Shown here in pieces: positions 16,648 through 25,064 of a stretch of 64,000 nt of DNA. The notes beneath the pieces were generated by a model. That model did no database searches and was not told the DNA's origin. It saw nothing but the letters and a program-made list of their open reading frames with translations. Location of the stretch: NCBI RefSeq assembly GCF_038622445.1, contig NZ_CP152019.1:1053501-1117500 (forward strand), written 5' to 3'. Every line of letters starts with the position of its first letter. The first letter of the stretch is position 1. Made by a program: the position numbers and the translations under genes. The stretch comes from Sporosarcina sp. FSL K6-1522. GTDB taxonomy: Bacteria > Bacillota > Bacilli > Bacillales_A > Planococcaceae.

Positions 16648-17703
16648 ATGTTGAAGCATATTGAAACGTTCGACGACCTAAGATGGGTGATTTACTTGCT
16701 GTTATTGCCTGGCATTTTTTTAGTTACGTTCGTGTCGTTCGTTTTACAAATTGTTAATCGTAACTATACCGGTGAATTTTATATAAATAGTTTGTTTGTG
16801 ATAGCGTTTATCGTTGGATGGCTATCGGTGTATTGGAAACGAGAACAGCGCATCGTAGAGTATTATTTATTGTGGCTCGTGATTGTCTATCATGTAAGTC
16901 GATTGGTATTTACAGTATGGCAACATGTGCAGACTGCCGAAATGGATACATTACGATCGTTTAGTATGTGTACACCGCTCATTATCCTGTTAATCTTTTT
17001 CCTTCTGAAAAAGAAGCAGGCGTTAAGGGTATCGATTTTGCTACTAACTCTATCCATAGTTCCTGGATTGTTGTTTTATCGGCAGTTAGATGCTTGTTTT
17101 ATAAACTTGTTAATAGATTTTTATATTTCGACCGCTGTTTATATAATCATTATATTTTTCATACATGAGTTGTTTCGGATGCGTGGGGAACTAAAAGTGA
17201 TACGCAGACAGCTGTATGTGGATGCGCTTACGCAAGTTGGAAATCGCCAGCAGATTGATGTGTGGATGAAGCAGTATCTAGATGCGGCACAGGGCGACGG
17301 CAGTTTTTCACTGTTATTTTTTGATGTCGATCGTTTTAAACAGGTGAACGATTGTTTTGGGCATAAAGTCGGGGACGATATATTACAGGAGATTGTTCGA
17401 GTTGTTCAAGTGAATATGAGGAAGGACGCGCATTTAGCCAGATGGGGAGGAGAGGAATTTATTATCATCTTGGAGGTCAAGGAATGCGAAGCTTTACAAA
17501 TAGCTGAACGCTTGAGGTGTAAGATTGAACAGCATGACTTCGGAGCTGTGGGTCAGATTACGGTCAGTTTTGGTGTGACGGGTTATGTGCAAGGGGACAC
17601 GGCTGAAACGATTTTTGTGCGAGCGGATGAGTTGCTTTATGCATCGAAAGCATCTGGTCGAAATTGTGTGACAGGTAAAATGATGCCGAAGAATGATGAT
17701 TAA
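16648..17703 (+). CDS. membrane diguanylate cyclase (GGDEF domain)
   Basis: 351 residues. Six hydrophobic helices occupy about residues 10-180, then a GGDEF domain makes cyclic di-GMP: D-A-L-T-Q-V-G-N-R, F-F-D-V-D-R-F-K-Q-V-N-D and the active-site G-G-E-E-F at 267-271 are intact, so it should be active. The inhibitory I-site position reads R-K-D-A rather than R-x-x-D, suggesting no product inhibition. ATG 16648 is preferred (GGAGGA at 16630-16635); an in-frame GTG at 16618 lacks a site. Monocistronic. Confidence 0.88.
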   Translation: MLKHIETFDDLRWVIYLLLLPGIFLVTFVSFVLQIVNRNYTGEFYINSLFVIAFIVGWLSVYWKREQRIVEYYLLWLVIVYHVSRLVFTVWQHVQTAEMDTLRSFSMCTPLIILLIFFLLKKKQALRVSILLLTLSIVPGLLFYRQLDACFINLLIDFYISTAVYIIIIFFIHELFRMRGELKVIRRQLYVDALTQVGNRQQIDVWMKQYLDAAQGDGSFSLLFFDVDRFKQVNDCFGHKVGDDILQEIVRVVQVNMRKDAHLARWGGEEFIIILEVKECEALQIAERLRCKIEQHDFGAVGQITVSFGVTGYVQGDTAETIFVRADELLYASKASGRNCVTGKMMPKNDD

Positions 17704-17790
17704 TCCTTTTTCTTCTACGATTCCTGCATTATACTGAAGATGAGGCGTAATTGATTCTCATAGATCTCAACAGAGAAAGGAACTTGACGC

Positions 17791-18474
17791 ATGGAACTTT
17801 TGTATAAAGGAAAGACGAAAGATGTATACAAGTTGGACGGCAATAATGTGCTGCTGAAATTCAAAGATGATGTAACTGGGGAAGACGGGGTTTTTGACCC
17901 GGGTGCCAATACGGTTGGGTTAACGATTGAAGGAGCGGGGCAGTCAGGACTGCGGATGACGAAATTTTTCTTTGAGAAATTGGCAGAGAAATCGATTCCG
18001 ACACATTATGTTGCTGCTGATATTGACGAAGTGACGATGACTGTGAAATCTGCACAGATGTTCGGCAGAGGGCTAGAAGTGATTTGCCGCTATCGTGCTG
18101 TAGGTAGTTTTTTACGTCGATACGGTGCGTATTGTGAAGAGGGACAAGCGTTGGATGCATTTGTGGAAGTAACGTTAAAAGACGATGATCGTAACGATCC
18201 ACCGATTACGCAAGACGGTCTTGCGCAGCTGGGTATTTTGACAGCGGAAGAATATGTAACACTAGAAGCGTTAACGAAGGAAATTTCCGGTGTTGTCAAA
18301 GAGGAACTTGCTGCAAAAGGGCTAGAGCTATATGACATTAAATTGGAATTCGGACGTGACGGTGTAACAGGTGATATCATGCTGATCGACGAAATTTCCG
18401 GTGGAAATATGCGTGTCTACAAAGACGGCGTTTATATTACACCGATGGAGCTTGAGAAATTAGTACTTGCATAA
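17791..18474 (+). CDS. purC: phosphoribosylaminoimidazole-succinocarboxamide synthase
   Basis: 227 residues, a bacterial-length SAICAR synthetase of purine synthesis. Clear motifs are Y-K-G-K-T-K-D-V-Y, the F-K-D-D-V-T-G segment, E-V-I-C-R-Y-R-A-V-G-S-F and L-I-D-E-I-S-G-G-N-M-R near the C-terminus. The gene stands alone with its own terminator instead of sitting in a pur operon, so it may be a second copy or a relocated one. AAAGGAAC precedes ATG 17791. Confidence 0.93.
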   Translation: MELLYKGKTKDVYKLDGNNVLLKFKDDVTGEDGVFDPGANTVGLTIEGAGQSGLRMTKFFFEKLAEKSIPTHYVAADIDEVTMTVKSAQMFGRGLEVICRYRAVGSFLRRYGAYCEEGQALDAFVEVTLKDDDRNDPPITQDGLAQLGILTAEEYVTLEALTKEISGVVKEELAAKGLELYDIKLEFGRDGVTGDIMLIDEISGGNMRVYKDGVYITPMELEKLVLA

Positions 18475-18479
18475 TGATT

Positions 18480-18523
18480 AAACCGCTGTTTATTCCACGA
18501 AAATGGGATGGCAGCGGTTTTTG
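18480..18523 (+). terminator. intrinsic terminator after purC
   Basis: AAACCGCTG (18480-18488) pairs with CAGCGGTTT (18512-18520) and is followed by a T-run; the loop contains a further imperfect pairing. Confidence 0.8.
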
Positions 18524-18617
18524 TTTATCTGTTTACGGTAAAGGGATAGTTTTCCAGACATAATTTTTGGCATGTAGACCATCCTTCTTAAAGAAGTGTA
18601 ATTGAGGAGGAATTGTA

Positions 18618-19169
18618 TTGTCATATAAGATGTTACTGGTAGGTATGTTATCTGTGTTATTAATTGCCGGCGGATGTGGGCGTGGCGACGAGAAGCTGCC
18701 TGTGAGTGGGGAGAAGATGCAATCGGTCGTTGCGCCGATTTTAAACACAGAAGGGAATCAAATCGGTGAGGTCAGTTTTACGGAAGAAGAGGATGGCGTC
18801 ATCATTGAGCTAGCGGCGGAAGGGTTACCTCCTGGTACGAAGGGCATCCATATTCATGAAACGGGTGTCTGTACGCCGCCGGACTTTACGTCTGCAGGTG
18901 GGCATTTTAATCCGAAAAAGAAAGAGCATGGCTTTGAAAATCCGAAAGGCTTCCATTTAGGGGATTTGCCAAATATTGAAGTAGATGCGGATGGTAAGGT
19001 TTCCGCGAAGATGAAAGATAATGAGATTACGTTGAAGTCGGGTGCTGACAATTCGATTTTGGATCGTGACGGCAGTGCACTTGTCATCCATGAAAAAGCA
19101 GACGACTACAAAACGGATCCGTCTGGTAATTCAGGTGCGCGAATCGCGTGTGCAGCCGTCACAAAGTAG
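18618..19169 (+). CDS. Cu/Zn superoxide dismutase family lipoprotein
   Basis: 183 residues. A signal peptide ends in an I-A-G-G-C lipobox, so the protein is probably lipid-anchored outside the membrane. The SOD ligands are all present: G-I-H-I-H-E-T-G-V-C, A-G-G-H-F-N-P, K-E-H-G, F-H-L-G-D-L-P-N and V-I-H-E-K-A-D-D, plus the active-site Arg in G-A-R-I-A-C. This differs from Bacillus YojM, reported to lack some copper ligands, and suggests an active enzyme. The start is TTG 18618, seven bases after AGGAGG. Confidence 0.9.
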   Translation: MSYKMLLVGMLSVLLIAGGCGRGDEKLPVSGEKMQSVVAPILNTEGNQIGEVSFTEEEDGVIIELAAEGLPPGTKGIHIHETGVCTPPDFTSAGGHFNPKKKEHGFENPKGFHLGDLPNIEVDADGKVSAKMKDNEITLKSGADNSILDRDGSALVIHEKADDYKTDPSGNSGARIACAAVTK

Positions 19170-19173
19170 AAAG

Positions 19174-20301
19174 TTATTTCAACAAAAAGTTTTCCGTATA
19201 ATACGGTTGGGATTTTTCGTTGAAGGCAACGCCAGTGCCGAGGTGGCTATAAATATCTAACAGGATGTTTTCACGATGACCGATAGAGTTCATGAGTCCT
19301 TCATGTGCAAAAATGCTGCTGGATTGGCCATATGCAAGGTTTTCGCCTGCGCTACGATAGGTCACGCCATCATTATCCATCCGGTCGAAAGGCGATTGCC
19401 CCTGTGGGTTATCATGGTTGAAATAATCATTGTCTGCCATATCGATGCTGTGATTGCGTGCTGTTCCAGCCACATTGTCCTCCCATTGAAGGGCAGAAAG
19501 TCCATGGCGAACGCGTGCGGCATTCGTTAAATCGAAGAGCTGTTGTTCAAACCCATCACGTAATTGTGCGTTCCCGCCGGCATAAATGCCGGTTTTTTGT
19601 TGTTCCAATGTATTGGAGATGAGTTGAACGGCTGTGACCGTATGATTTTGATGTACATCATAAAAAACGTATGTGTAGCTGTCCGCCGATTCAAAGACGT
19701 CAAAGCCCTCGCTTTCTTGGAGGATGTAGATGTTCAAGCCTTTGCGAATTTCTTTGATTGGTTCTCCGAGTGCTTCGCGTACGGCAGCTTTCGGAGAACC
19801 GTATGCGATGCCAGCTGTTGAAGCAATCAGTTTGTCGTTCGTATAAATGGCATTGACGGTCCGTTTGTCATCGAAGGATACCATGACGAAGTTTTGGTAG
19901 TTGTTATGATACGTTAACCAATCGCTTCCATATTCATTCATCGAGCGATTTTTAGGTGTGCCAAGTTGGGCTGTTACTTGTTCTTCTGTACTCCCTAGTT
20001 CGATGTTGTGAATGGAGAGCTGGGTTGTTGTTGGTTTGGTCAACGAGGGCTTTTCAACTTCTGGAACAGCTTCTTCTACTTGTTCAATTTTTTTTGTAAG
20101 AAAAAGGACAGCTTTGTCCGTCGTATCACGAATGTAGTGGATTGCGGTGTCCAGTGATTCTTTATTCAACAGGGAGTGAATCTTGTCGTCGACAGGTTCA
20201 AGGAAAGAGATGTCGACATACTTTGAGACCGGTGCCTCCCATAGTGGTTTTGCGATGTATAGTGCAGCGAGCAATAAGATGAACAGGAATAATCGTTTCA
20301 T
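19174..20301 (-). CDS. CAP-domain protein with N-terminal CAP-associated domain
   Basis: 375 residues. A membrane-anchoring or signal helix (residues 2-20) is followed by a linker, a central ~140-residue CAP-associated domain (I-E-L-G-S-T-E-E-Q-V-T-A-Q-L-G-T-P and a second similar G-S-P-K-A-A-V-R-E-A-L-G-E-P repeat) and a C-terminal CAP/SCP domain with N-A-A-R, H-S-I-D-M-A, F-N-H-D-N-P-Q-G and G-E-N-L-A-Y-G. It resembles Bacillus YlbC/YkwD; such proteins are exported and of unknown activity. ATG 20301 has AAGGAGG; the frame extends to 20508 only because it reads into a repeat element. Confidence 0.88.
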   Translation of the reverse strand: MKRLFLFILLLAALYIAKPLWEAPVSKYVDISFLEPVDDKIHSLLNKESLDTAIHYIRDTTDKAVLFLTKKIEQVEEAVPEVEKPSLTKPTTTQLSIHNIELGSTEEQVTAQLGTPKNRSMNEYGSDWLTYHNNYQNFVMVSFDDKRTVNAIYTNDKLIASTAGIAYGSPKAAVREALGEPIKEIRKGLNIYILQESEGFDVFESADSYTYVFYDVHQNHTVTAVQLISNTLEQQKTGIYAGGNAQLRDGFEQQLFDLTNAARVRHGLSALQWEDNVAGTARNHSIDMADNDYFNHDNPQGQSPFDRMDNDGVTYRSAGENLAYGQSSSIFAHEGLMNSIGHRENILLDIYSHLGTGVAFNEKSQPYYTENFLLK

Positions 20302-20400
20302 GCAATGCCTCCTTATTCGTATTGTAACCTGTTGGTGTGTCATGAATACAGTGGGAACTACGTCGTTGGAAATAGTTACTTGTTTTGTCACGTTCACTAA

Positions 20401-20726
20401 GTACTTTGTATACAAGTGCTTTCGGAGTGCTTTGGATTGAACAACTTTTATACCATTATCGAGATGTTTATATGTGTAGGGATGTGACTTCGTCACATCC
20501 CTACACACGTTTCTCGATAATCCTATGGTGGTTATTCATCCGTCGCTCTCCAAGGACATGGGTATACAAAGTGCGCATGCTTTTTGGGAAGAATGAATAG
20601 CTGACTCTTAACTTAGAATGGCGGCCAAAGACACACTCGCCCTTTGAGCAGGAGGAATTGATTCCTTCTATTAAGCTGTCATGAATCATTTGCCGAAAGC
20701 GGAACGAAAATTGTTCAGTGAAAATG
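20401..20726. repeat. dispersed intergenic repeat element, copy 1
   Basis: Shares its left end (GTACTTTGTATACAA, then TGGATTGAACAACTT) and a long right part (AGAATG..GCGGCC, ACTCGCCC, GAGGAATTGATTCC, CCGAAAGCGGA, TTGTTCAGTGAAAATG) with 59799-60023. No frame is shared between the copies, so it is non-coding. This copy is about 100 bp longer because it also contains a large hairpin at 20455-20521 and an inverted repeat of the left-end word (GTATACAAAGTGC near 20571). Confidence 0.75.
20455..20521. repeat. long hairpin inside repeat copy 1
   Basis: Outer arms ATTATCGAGA (20455-20464) and TCTCGATAAT (20512-20521) enclose a perfect 16-bp inner stem (20473-20488 with 20492-20507) closed by a TTC loop. 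It is absent from the other copy of the element at 59.8 kb, so it may be a nested insertion, or a terminator or RNA structure. Confidence 0.7.
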
Positions 20727-20842
20727 TAAAGCATTTCCCATCAATATTTTATCGTAGTGCCTGCACCCGACTGTCTTGCATTTCCAGTACCCGTCGAAAA
20801 ACGGTATACTAGTAGCACAACAAATGATCGGAGTTAAAATGG

Positions 20843-21712
20843 ATGACTTTATCGAAAAAAATGATGAATGCACGAGTGATTGAGCGGAATGAGGGGCTTT
20901 TTCGATGCCCGATTTGCTCGTCGCAGATGACGATGATGGACGAGTCACGGCTCGTTTGTATGGATAATCATTCATATGATTTATCTAAAAGTGGATATGT
21001 GAATTTGGCGCCACAAGCGCATGTGACGAAGTATGATAAATCCCTTTTTGAAGCGCGGAAAATGGTGATGAGTAGCGGGTTTTTCGCAGGAATGCTTGAA
21101 GCGCTAATCGAAACAGTTAGCGCGCATATCAACGGGCAGGAGCAAGCGGTTATTCTCGATGCAGGTTGCGGAGAAGGGACGCATTTGTCGGCGATTCTTG
21201 CACAATTAGCTGACGATGTGACAGGTGTTGGCATTGACCTTGCGAAAGAGGGGATTGCTACGGCTTCGAAAGCGTATCCTGGTTCGATTTGGAGTGTGGC
21301 GGATTTAGCGAATTGCCCATTTCAGGATGACAAGTTCGGTGCCTTACTCAATATTTTATCGCCGGCCAATTATGCAGAGTTTACTCGTTTATTAAAGCCG
21401 GGTGGATTGTTTGTGAAGGCGGTACCGGAAAGTGGCTATTTGAAAGAGTTAAGGGCGATTTTTTATGAAGATAAAGGGCAGAAAGACGAGGCGGATCCGG
21501 TAGCACGCGTGGCGGAGCATTTTGACGGGGTTCGTACGGAAAGAATTACGTATGCATTCCCGTTGCCATCTTCGCTACTTGCACCGCTGATTCGGATGAC
21601 ACCACTAACATGGGGAGCGAGTGAAGAGAAGATTGAACAAGCACTTCAGATGGGGATACCGGAAATTACGATAGATTTCACGATAATTACGGGTGTTAAC
21701 AAGGTTCAATAG
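20843..21712 (+). CDS. 23S rRNA guanine-N1 methyltransferase, RlmA/TlrB family
   Basis: 289 residues. An N-terminal zinc finger is formed by C22-x2-C25 and C39-x3-H43, followed by the family-typical Y-D-L-S-K-S-G-Y-V-N-L and a Rossmann methyltransferase with V-I-L-D-A-G-C-G-E-G-T-H-L and L-L-N-I-L-S-P-A-N. Members methylate G745 (RlmA I) or G748 (RlmA II/TlrB) of 23S rRNA; Gram-positive ones are usually of the G748 type, but the position cannot be read from the sequence. ATG 20843 follows CGGAG. A small broken gene follows 11 bases after the stop. Confidence 0.85.
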   Translation: MTLSKKMMNARVIERNEGLFRCPICSSQMTMMDESRLVCMDNHSYDLSKSGYVNLAPQAHVTKYDKSLFEARKMVMSSGFFAGMLEALIETVSAHINGQEQAVILDAGCGEGTHLSAILAQLADDVTGVGIDLAKEGIATASKAYPGSIWSVADLANCPFQDDKFGALLNILSPANYAEFTRLLKPGGLFVKAVPESGYLKELRAIFYEDKGQKDEADPVARVAEHFDGVRTERITYAFPLPSSLLAPLIRMTPLTWGASEEKIEQALQMGIPEITIDFTIITGVNKVQ

Positions 21713-21723
21713 GAGGCGGGCAT

Positions 21724-22134
21724 ATGTTTGGCGGGATTAGTAACATACCAAGTTGGTTCTATATTCATTCAGCAGAAAACTCCCACCTCGATAGGTGGCG
21801 AGATGAATGCGATTTTGTTTTTCTGTTCAGTGGGTGTTCAAATGCCCGCTGAACGATAGAGGTACGCAGGCTAAGGTTGCCACGTCCTGTGGCAACACCT
21901 GCATGACCTGCGTCGTGCAGGCCTAAGCCTCCGGCGGATGTCACAGATTTTTAAAGGAGCTTTAGAAGGCAACCTAAGTTCGCCGCGTCCTGCGGCAACG
22001 GTTGCATGACCTACTTCCTGTAGGCCCCGAGCTCGAAAAAAATCTGGACGCAATTACGCCGAGGCGTAATTGATGTTCTTGCCATCGCCGTTATTGTGTT
22101 GATTGTGATTTTTGCAGAATGGAAAACGCGCTAA
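21724..22134 (+). pseudogene. small single-helix membrane protein gene interrupted by a mobile repeat
   Basis: AGGAGG at 21711-21716 precedes ATG 21724, which opens M-F-G-G-I-S-N-I-P-S-W-F-Y-I. Then an element starts and a stop occurs within it. Past the element, in-frame codons resume at 22072 as D-V-L-A-I-A-V-I-V-L-I-V-I-F-A-E-W-K-T-R and a stop at 22132. Removing 306 bases between two ATT codons restores a 34-residue protein with one membrane helix. Function unknown. It lies between the rRNA methyltransferase and pentapeptide genes. Confidence 0.7.
21767..22073. mobile_element. non-autonomous hairpin-ended element, copy 1 (PATE-like)
   Basis: About 307 bp running from ATTCAGCAGAAAA to GAGGCGTAATTGA, sharing both ends and several inner blocks with 50729-50889. 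Near the left end is the hairpin CCACCT-cgat-AGGTGG; the right end carries AATCTGGACG then the palindrome CAATTACGCC-ga-GGCGTAATTG. There are no terminal inverted repeats and no transposase. Hairpins near both ends are the plan of IS200/IS605-type derivatives. It interrupts a small gene. Confidence 0.7.
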
Positions 22135-22140
22135 GGGGCG

Positions 22141-22800
22141 ATGATATTGGTGAAGAAAAAGGTTGTGAAAAGGCAAAAGCCTAAATTGTCTGTAACGCAT
22201 CAGCAGATGGATTTCGATGCGTTGTGGGACGATGAAGGTTATGTGGAAAATGTTCGTTTTGATGGCGGTGTAATGCCAGGAGCGAGAGGGGAACGACTCG
22301 CTTTTGACAATGTTATTTTTAAAGATGTGTCATTTGCGGCGGATGATTTACAGGCTGCCGAATTTGTCGATGTGGTATTCGATTGTTGTGATTTATCGAA
22401 TGTTGATTTCCAAAATGCGTCGTTTCATCGTTGTGAATTGATTAATTCGAAATTAACGGGAGCGGATTTTGCGAATGCGAGGCTTGGCCATACGTTATTC
22501 AACGACTGCGATGGACGTTATAGCAATTTCAGTTTTTCGGTGATGAAAGAAGTGGAGTTTACGGACTGTAGTTTAGTCGACAGTGATCTGTATGAATGTA
22601 CGTTTAAGAATGTAGCGTTTCAGCGATGTAAGCTCGACAATAGTAATTTCTCTGAAACGGATTTGAAGGGGATTGACTTGTCGGACAGTACATATGAACG
22701 AATTGAAGTGACGCTGCCGAAACTTGCAGGTTGTATTGTGTCAAAGGAGCAGGCGATTGGCTTTGCTCGTGTGTTGGGGTTATCGGTGAAAGAAGAATGA
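22141..22800 (+). CDS. pentapeptide-repeat protein
   Basis: 219 residues. From about residue 55 to 190 the sequence follows the five-residue repeat A/C-D/N-L/F-x-x (F-x-D-V-V-F-D-C-C-D-L-S-N-V-D-F, A-D-F-A-N-A-R-L, C-T-F-K-N-V-A-F, S-N-F-S-E-T-D-L), which folds as a right-handed quadrilateral beta-helix, as in Qnr and McbG proteins that mimic DNA at gyrase. A role in gyrase protection is possible but unproven; many such proteins have unknown roles. AAGGGG at 22132-22137 fits TTG 22147 or GTG 22150 as well as ATG 22141, so the exact start is open. Confidence 0.85.
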   Translation: MILVKKKVVKRQKPKLSVTHQQMDFDALWDDEGYVENVRFDGGVMPGARGERLAFDNVIFKDVSFAADDLQAAEFVDVVFDCCDLSNVDFQNASFHRCELINSKLTGADFANARLGHTLFNDCDGRYSNFSFSVMKEVEFTDCSLVDSDLYECTFKNVAFQRCKLDNSNFSETDLKGIDLSDSTYERIEVTLPKLAGCIVSKEQAIGFARVLGLSVKEE

Positions 22801-22843
22801 TGGTATACTTAAACGAAAATAGAGTGGAAAAGAGTGGGCGCAT

Positions 22844-23320
22844 ATGCTGACATTTGAACAGAAGCAAGCAATTATTGAATCATTCCCTGAGTTGACACGA
22901 AAAGACGTGTCCATGAAACGAGTGAACTACCATTATGAAGACAGTTTGTTCGACAAAACGGTTGTTGTTCAACATTTACATCCAAATGGCAATGGTTTCG
23001 TCTATGTAGCGGGAATTCCTGGGTATGCTACAGATGACCGAGGTCTCGTCAATATTCGAGAAGCGACGGAAGAGGAACTGCGTGCAACGATTGTGGATTC
23101 GATTAAGGCTTTGGCGCAGGAAGAAGCGCAGGAGCAGCCTGCTGAGCAACATTGGGTCAATGCTGCGGGGGACAAGTTGGTCTTGATGGAAGAGATGGAC
23201 GCTTGGAATTTATATCACGGCTTAAACTTGGAAGATAGTTTTGGGGATTATGCTGAGGCGGTTACGTACTTGAAAGAGGAGCGATTCACTCTCGTGCAAG
23301 GTGCAGGTGACGCACAATGA
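22844..23320 (+). CDS. conserved hypothetical protein
   Basis: 158 residues, soluble and acidic, with no signal peptide or membrane segment. I recognise no domain. It opens M-L-T-F-E-Q-K-Q-A-I-I-E-S-F-P-E-L and has a compact N-terminal half (V-V-V-Q-H-L-H-P-N-G-N-G-F-V-Y-V-A-G), an Ala/Glu/Gln linker near residue 98-110, then a C-terminal helical part. Its stop overlaps the start of the next small gene (ATGA), so the two are translationally coupled. Confidence 0.75.
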   Translation: MLTFEQKQAIIESFPELTRKDVSMKRVNYHYEDSLFDKTVVVQHLHPNGNGFVYVAGIPGYATDDRGLVNIREATEEELRATIVDSIKALAQEEAQEQPAEQHWVNAAGDKLVLMEEMDAWNLYHGLNLEDSFGDYAEAVTYLKEERFTLVQGAGDAQ

Positions 23321-23478
23321 AGGGCAGTCATCTCGTCATTGGTCTAGTGATCCTTATCGTCGCCGTTGTGGCAGCCATTTATTTTACGATGACTGCAACG
23401 TTTAAACAGGGGGATGCAGGGCTGGAATCGGTTGTGTCGGTTGTTGAAGTGATAGAGGATTGGTCTTGGGCGGAGTGA
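23317..23478 (+). CDS. small single-pass membrane protein
   Basis: 53 residues starting at the ATGA overlap with the preceding stop. It opens M-K-G-S-H-L-V-I-G-L-V-I-L-I-V-A-V-V-A-A-I-Y-F, giving one membrane helix, then T-M-T-A-T-F-K-Q-G-D-A-G and an acidic tail ending in W-S-W-A-E. Coupled translation and a terminator that begins at its stop codon support it as real. Function unknown. Confidence 0.65.
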   Translation: MKGSHLVIGLVILIVAVVAAIYFTMTATFKQGDAGLESVVSVVEVIEDWSWAE

Positions 23479-23497
23479 AAACTCTGCTCTTTTTTTA
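23470..23497 (+). terminator. intrinsic terminator overlapping the small gene's stop
   Basis: GCGGAGT (23470-23476) pairs with ACTCTGC (23481-23487) through a GAAA loop with one G-U pair, followed by a run of seven T. Confidence 0.75.
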
Positions 23498-23713
23498 TGG
23501 CCTACGTTTCAAAAGAAAGGGCTTGAAATCCATTTTTCCTCCTATGAAATTAGGTATAAAGAATGGATGAAGGTAGGTGGAAATAAATAGATTACCAAAA
23601 TATTGGTAGGTTCTTCCTTCCTGTTTTCGGTTATTTAGTGTTAATCAGCACTTCAGTGTGATTAATTAATGGAAGGACCTTTATAAACAGGAAATGGGAA
23701 GGGTGTCGATGGA

Positions 23714-24988
23714 ATGAACTATCGAAAAGTGTTGTTTACTTTAGGTGCAAGCGCCATTTTACTTGCAGCCTGTGGAAATAATGAGAAGGAATCAGAAGAA
23801 AAAAGTAGTGGGAAGATTGAGCTTGGAGAAACAGAAGAAACGTCTGAAGTAGACGGTGCGTTGGCAGAGCTACGGGCGGCTTTAGAAGAGCGGGAACCAT
23901 CGGATGAATCCGTTGTTCAAGATGACTCGGAAGTTCTCAATCCGAACATTGCGGAGATGACCGAAGGCGATGTAGAAGTTCTTTATACGAATAAAGCGCC
24001 GGGCTACGTTCATGATATGGATGGTTTTGTTGTGACGATTGATGAATATCAAATTACGAAAGTGTCTGATGTGAACCGTGATTCCGAGTATTTGTTCAAA
24101 GGGAGTTTGGAGGGCTACGTCGTGACGGCTTTGGCGACTTATGAAAATAAGCGCAGTAACCCGGTCTATTATTCTGGATATACGTCATTATCGATAGACG
24201 ATCGGTTAGGTGTCGTTCACGGTGATAAATTCTCACTGGTGCCACGTGAAGAGGTGTTAAATTCGGAGGATTTGGCCAATCGTAATAAGTATCTTCCAGG
24301 GGTTAAGAAGCAAGATTTTATATCGTTTATCATGACGAGTGAGCAATATAAAAAGATGAAGAAGACGGACCCGAAATTCACGATTGGTAGAGGCGCTTCT
24401 GAACGAGAAGATATGCTTGAAGACTTTCCGGAAGATGCTATTTACGATTTCATCTATAGTGCAAAGAATGCCGAGTCGGTTGCAGCGGGCCCTACTTTTT
24501 ACCGCGATGACTTGACGAGGCGAAACATGGCAGATAAAACAATGATTTTCGAAAAGAACGATATTGGCCAAAAGCTGGAACTAGGTAGTGTGGGAGTAAC
24601 GCTTGAAGGTGTTCAATATACAAAAATTGAACCGGCAGATCAATATCAGTATATTTTCGGTAGCTTCGCAGATGATAGGATTGTTGCGCTAACGGTTAAG
24701 CTCACCATTGACAATAAATCTGATGAAACATTGAGTCTGTCTAGCATTCGCTCGACTTTGAGTGTGGATGACAACGAATATAAGTATTCCAATCATGGAT
24801 CACTAGAACCCGAGAGATTAAGAACGCTTAAGCCAGGTGAGTCGGGTGAAAAGTATCATGTCTTCCTTTTGGAAAAATCCCAGTTTGACAATCATAAGAA
24901 ATTTGAACTTCTCTTTGGGCCATTTGTGGGAGAGGACGGAAAGAAGTTATTCGATGAAAGTAATGTGCTGTTTACGTTACCGCGATAA
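23714..24988 (+). CDS. lipoprotein of unknown function (DUF5068-like), tandem paralogue 1
   Basis: 424 residues. Signal peptide with lipobox L-L-A-A-C, then a low-complexity acidic linker to about residue 75. The body begins N-P-N-I-A-E-M-T-E-G-D-V-E-V-L-Y-T-N-K-A-P-G and looks like two similar beta-rich halves, the second beginning near D-I-G-Q-K-L-E-L-G-S-V-G-V-T-L-E-G-V-Q-Y. The next gene encodes a clear paralogue with the same blocks. I believe the family is DUF5068, but that name is from memory of the pattern. Preceded by about 235 bases without a gene. Confidence 0.75.
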   Translation: MNYRKVLFTLGASAILLAACGNNEKESEEKSSGKIELGETEETSEVDGALAELRAALEEREPSDESVVQDDSEVLNPNIAEMTEGDVEVLYTNKAPGYVHDMDGFVVTIDEYQITKVSDVNRDSEYLFKGSLEGYVVTALATYENKRSNPVYYSGYTSLSIDDRLGVVHGDKFSLVPREEVLNSEDLANRNKYLPGVKKQDFISFIMTSEQYKKMKKTDPKFTIGRGASEREDMLEDFPEDAIYDFIYSAKNAESVAAGPTFYRDDLTRRNMADKTMIFEKNDIGQKLELGSVGVTLEGVQYTKIEPADQYQYIFGSFADDRIVALTVKLTIDNKSDETLSLSSIRSTLSVDDNEYKYSNHGSLEPERLRTLKPGESGEKYHVFLLEKSQFDNHKKFELLFGPFVGEDGKKLFDESNVLFTLPR

Positions 24989-25064
24989 TACAAAAAATAT
25001 ATATTAAAGGTGATGGACCATGAAATGCGTTTTTTCATCGAGAGTAATAAGGGAGGTAGGGAAA

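Noticed and set aside
17704..17790. Purine riboswitch ahead of purC
   Set aside because: The 87-base gap is too short and lacks the conserved purine aptamer loops.
20501..20734. 77-residue minus-strand frame in the intergenic element
   Set aside because: The other copy of the element breaks the same frame with stops, so the sequence is non-coding.
22604..22867. 87-residue minus-strand frame opposite the pentapeptide gene
   Set aside because: A shadow of the plus-strand gene with biased composition and no ribosome site.
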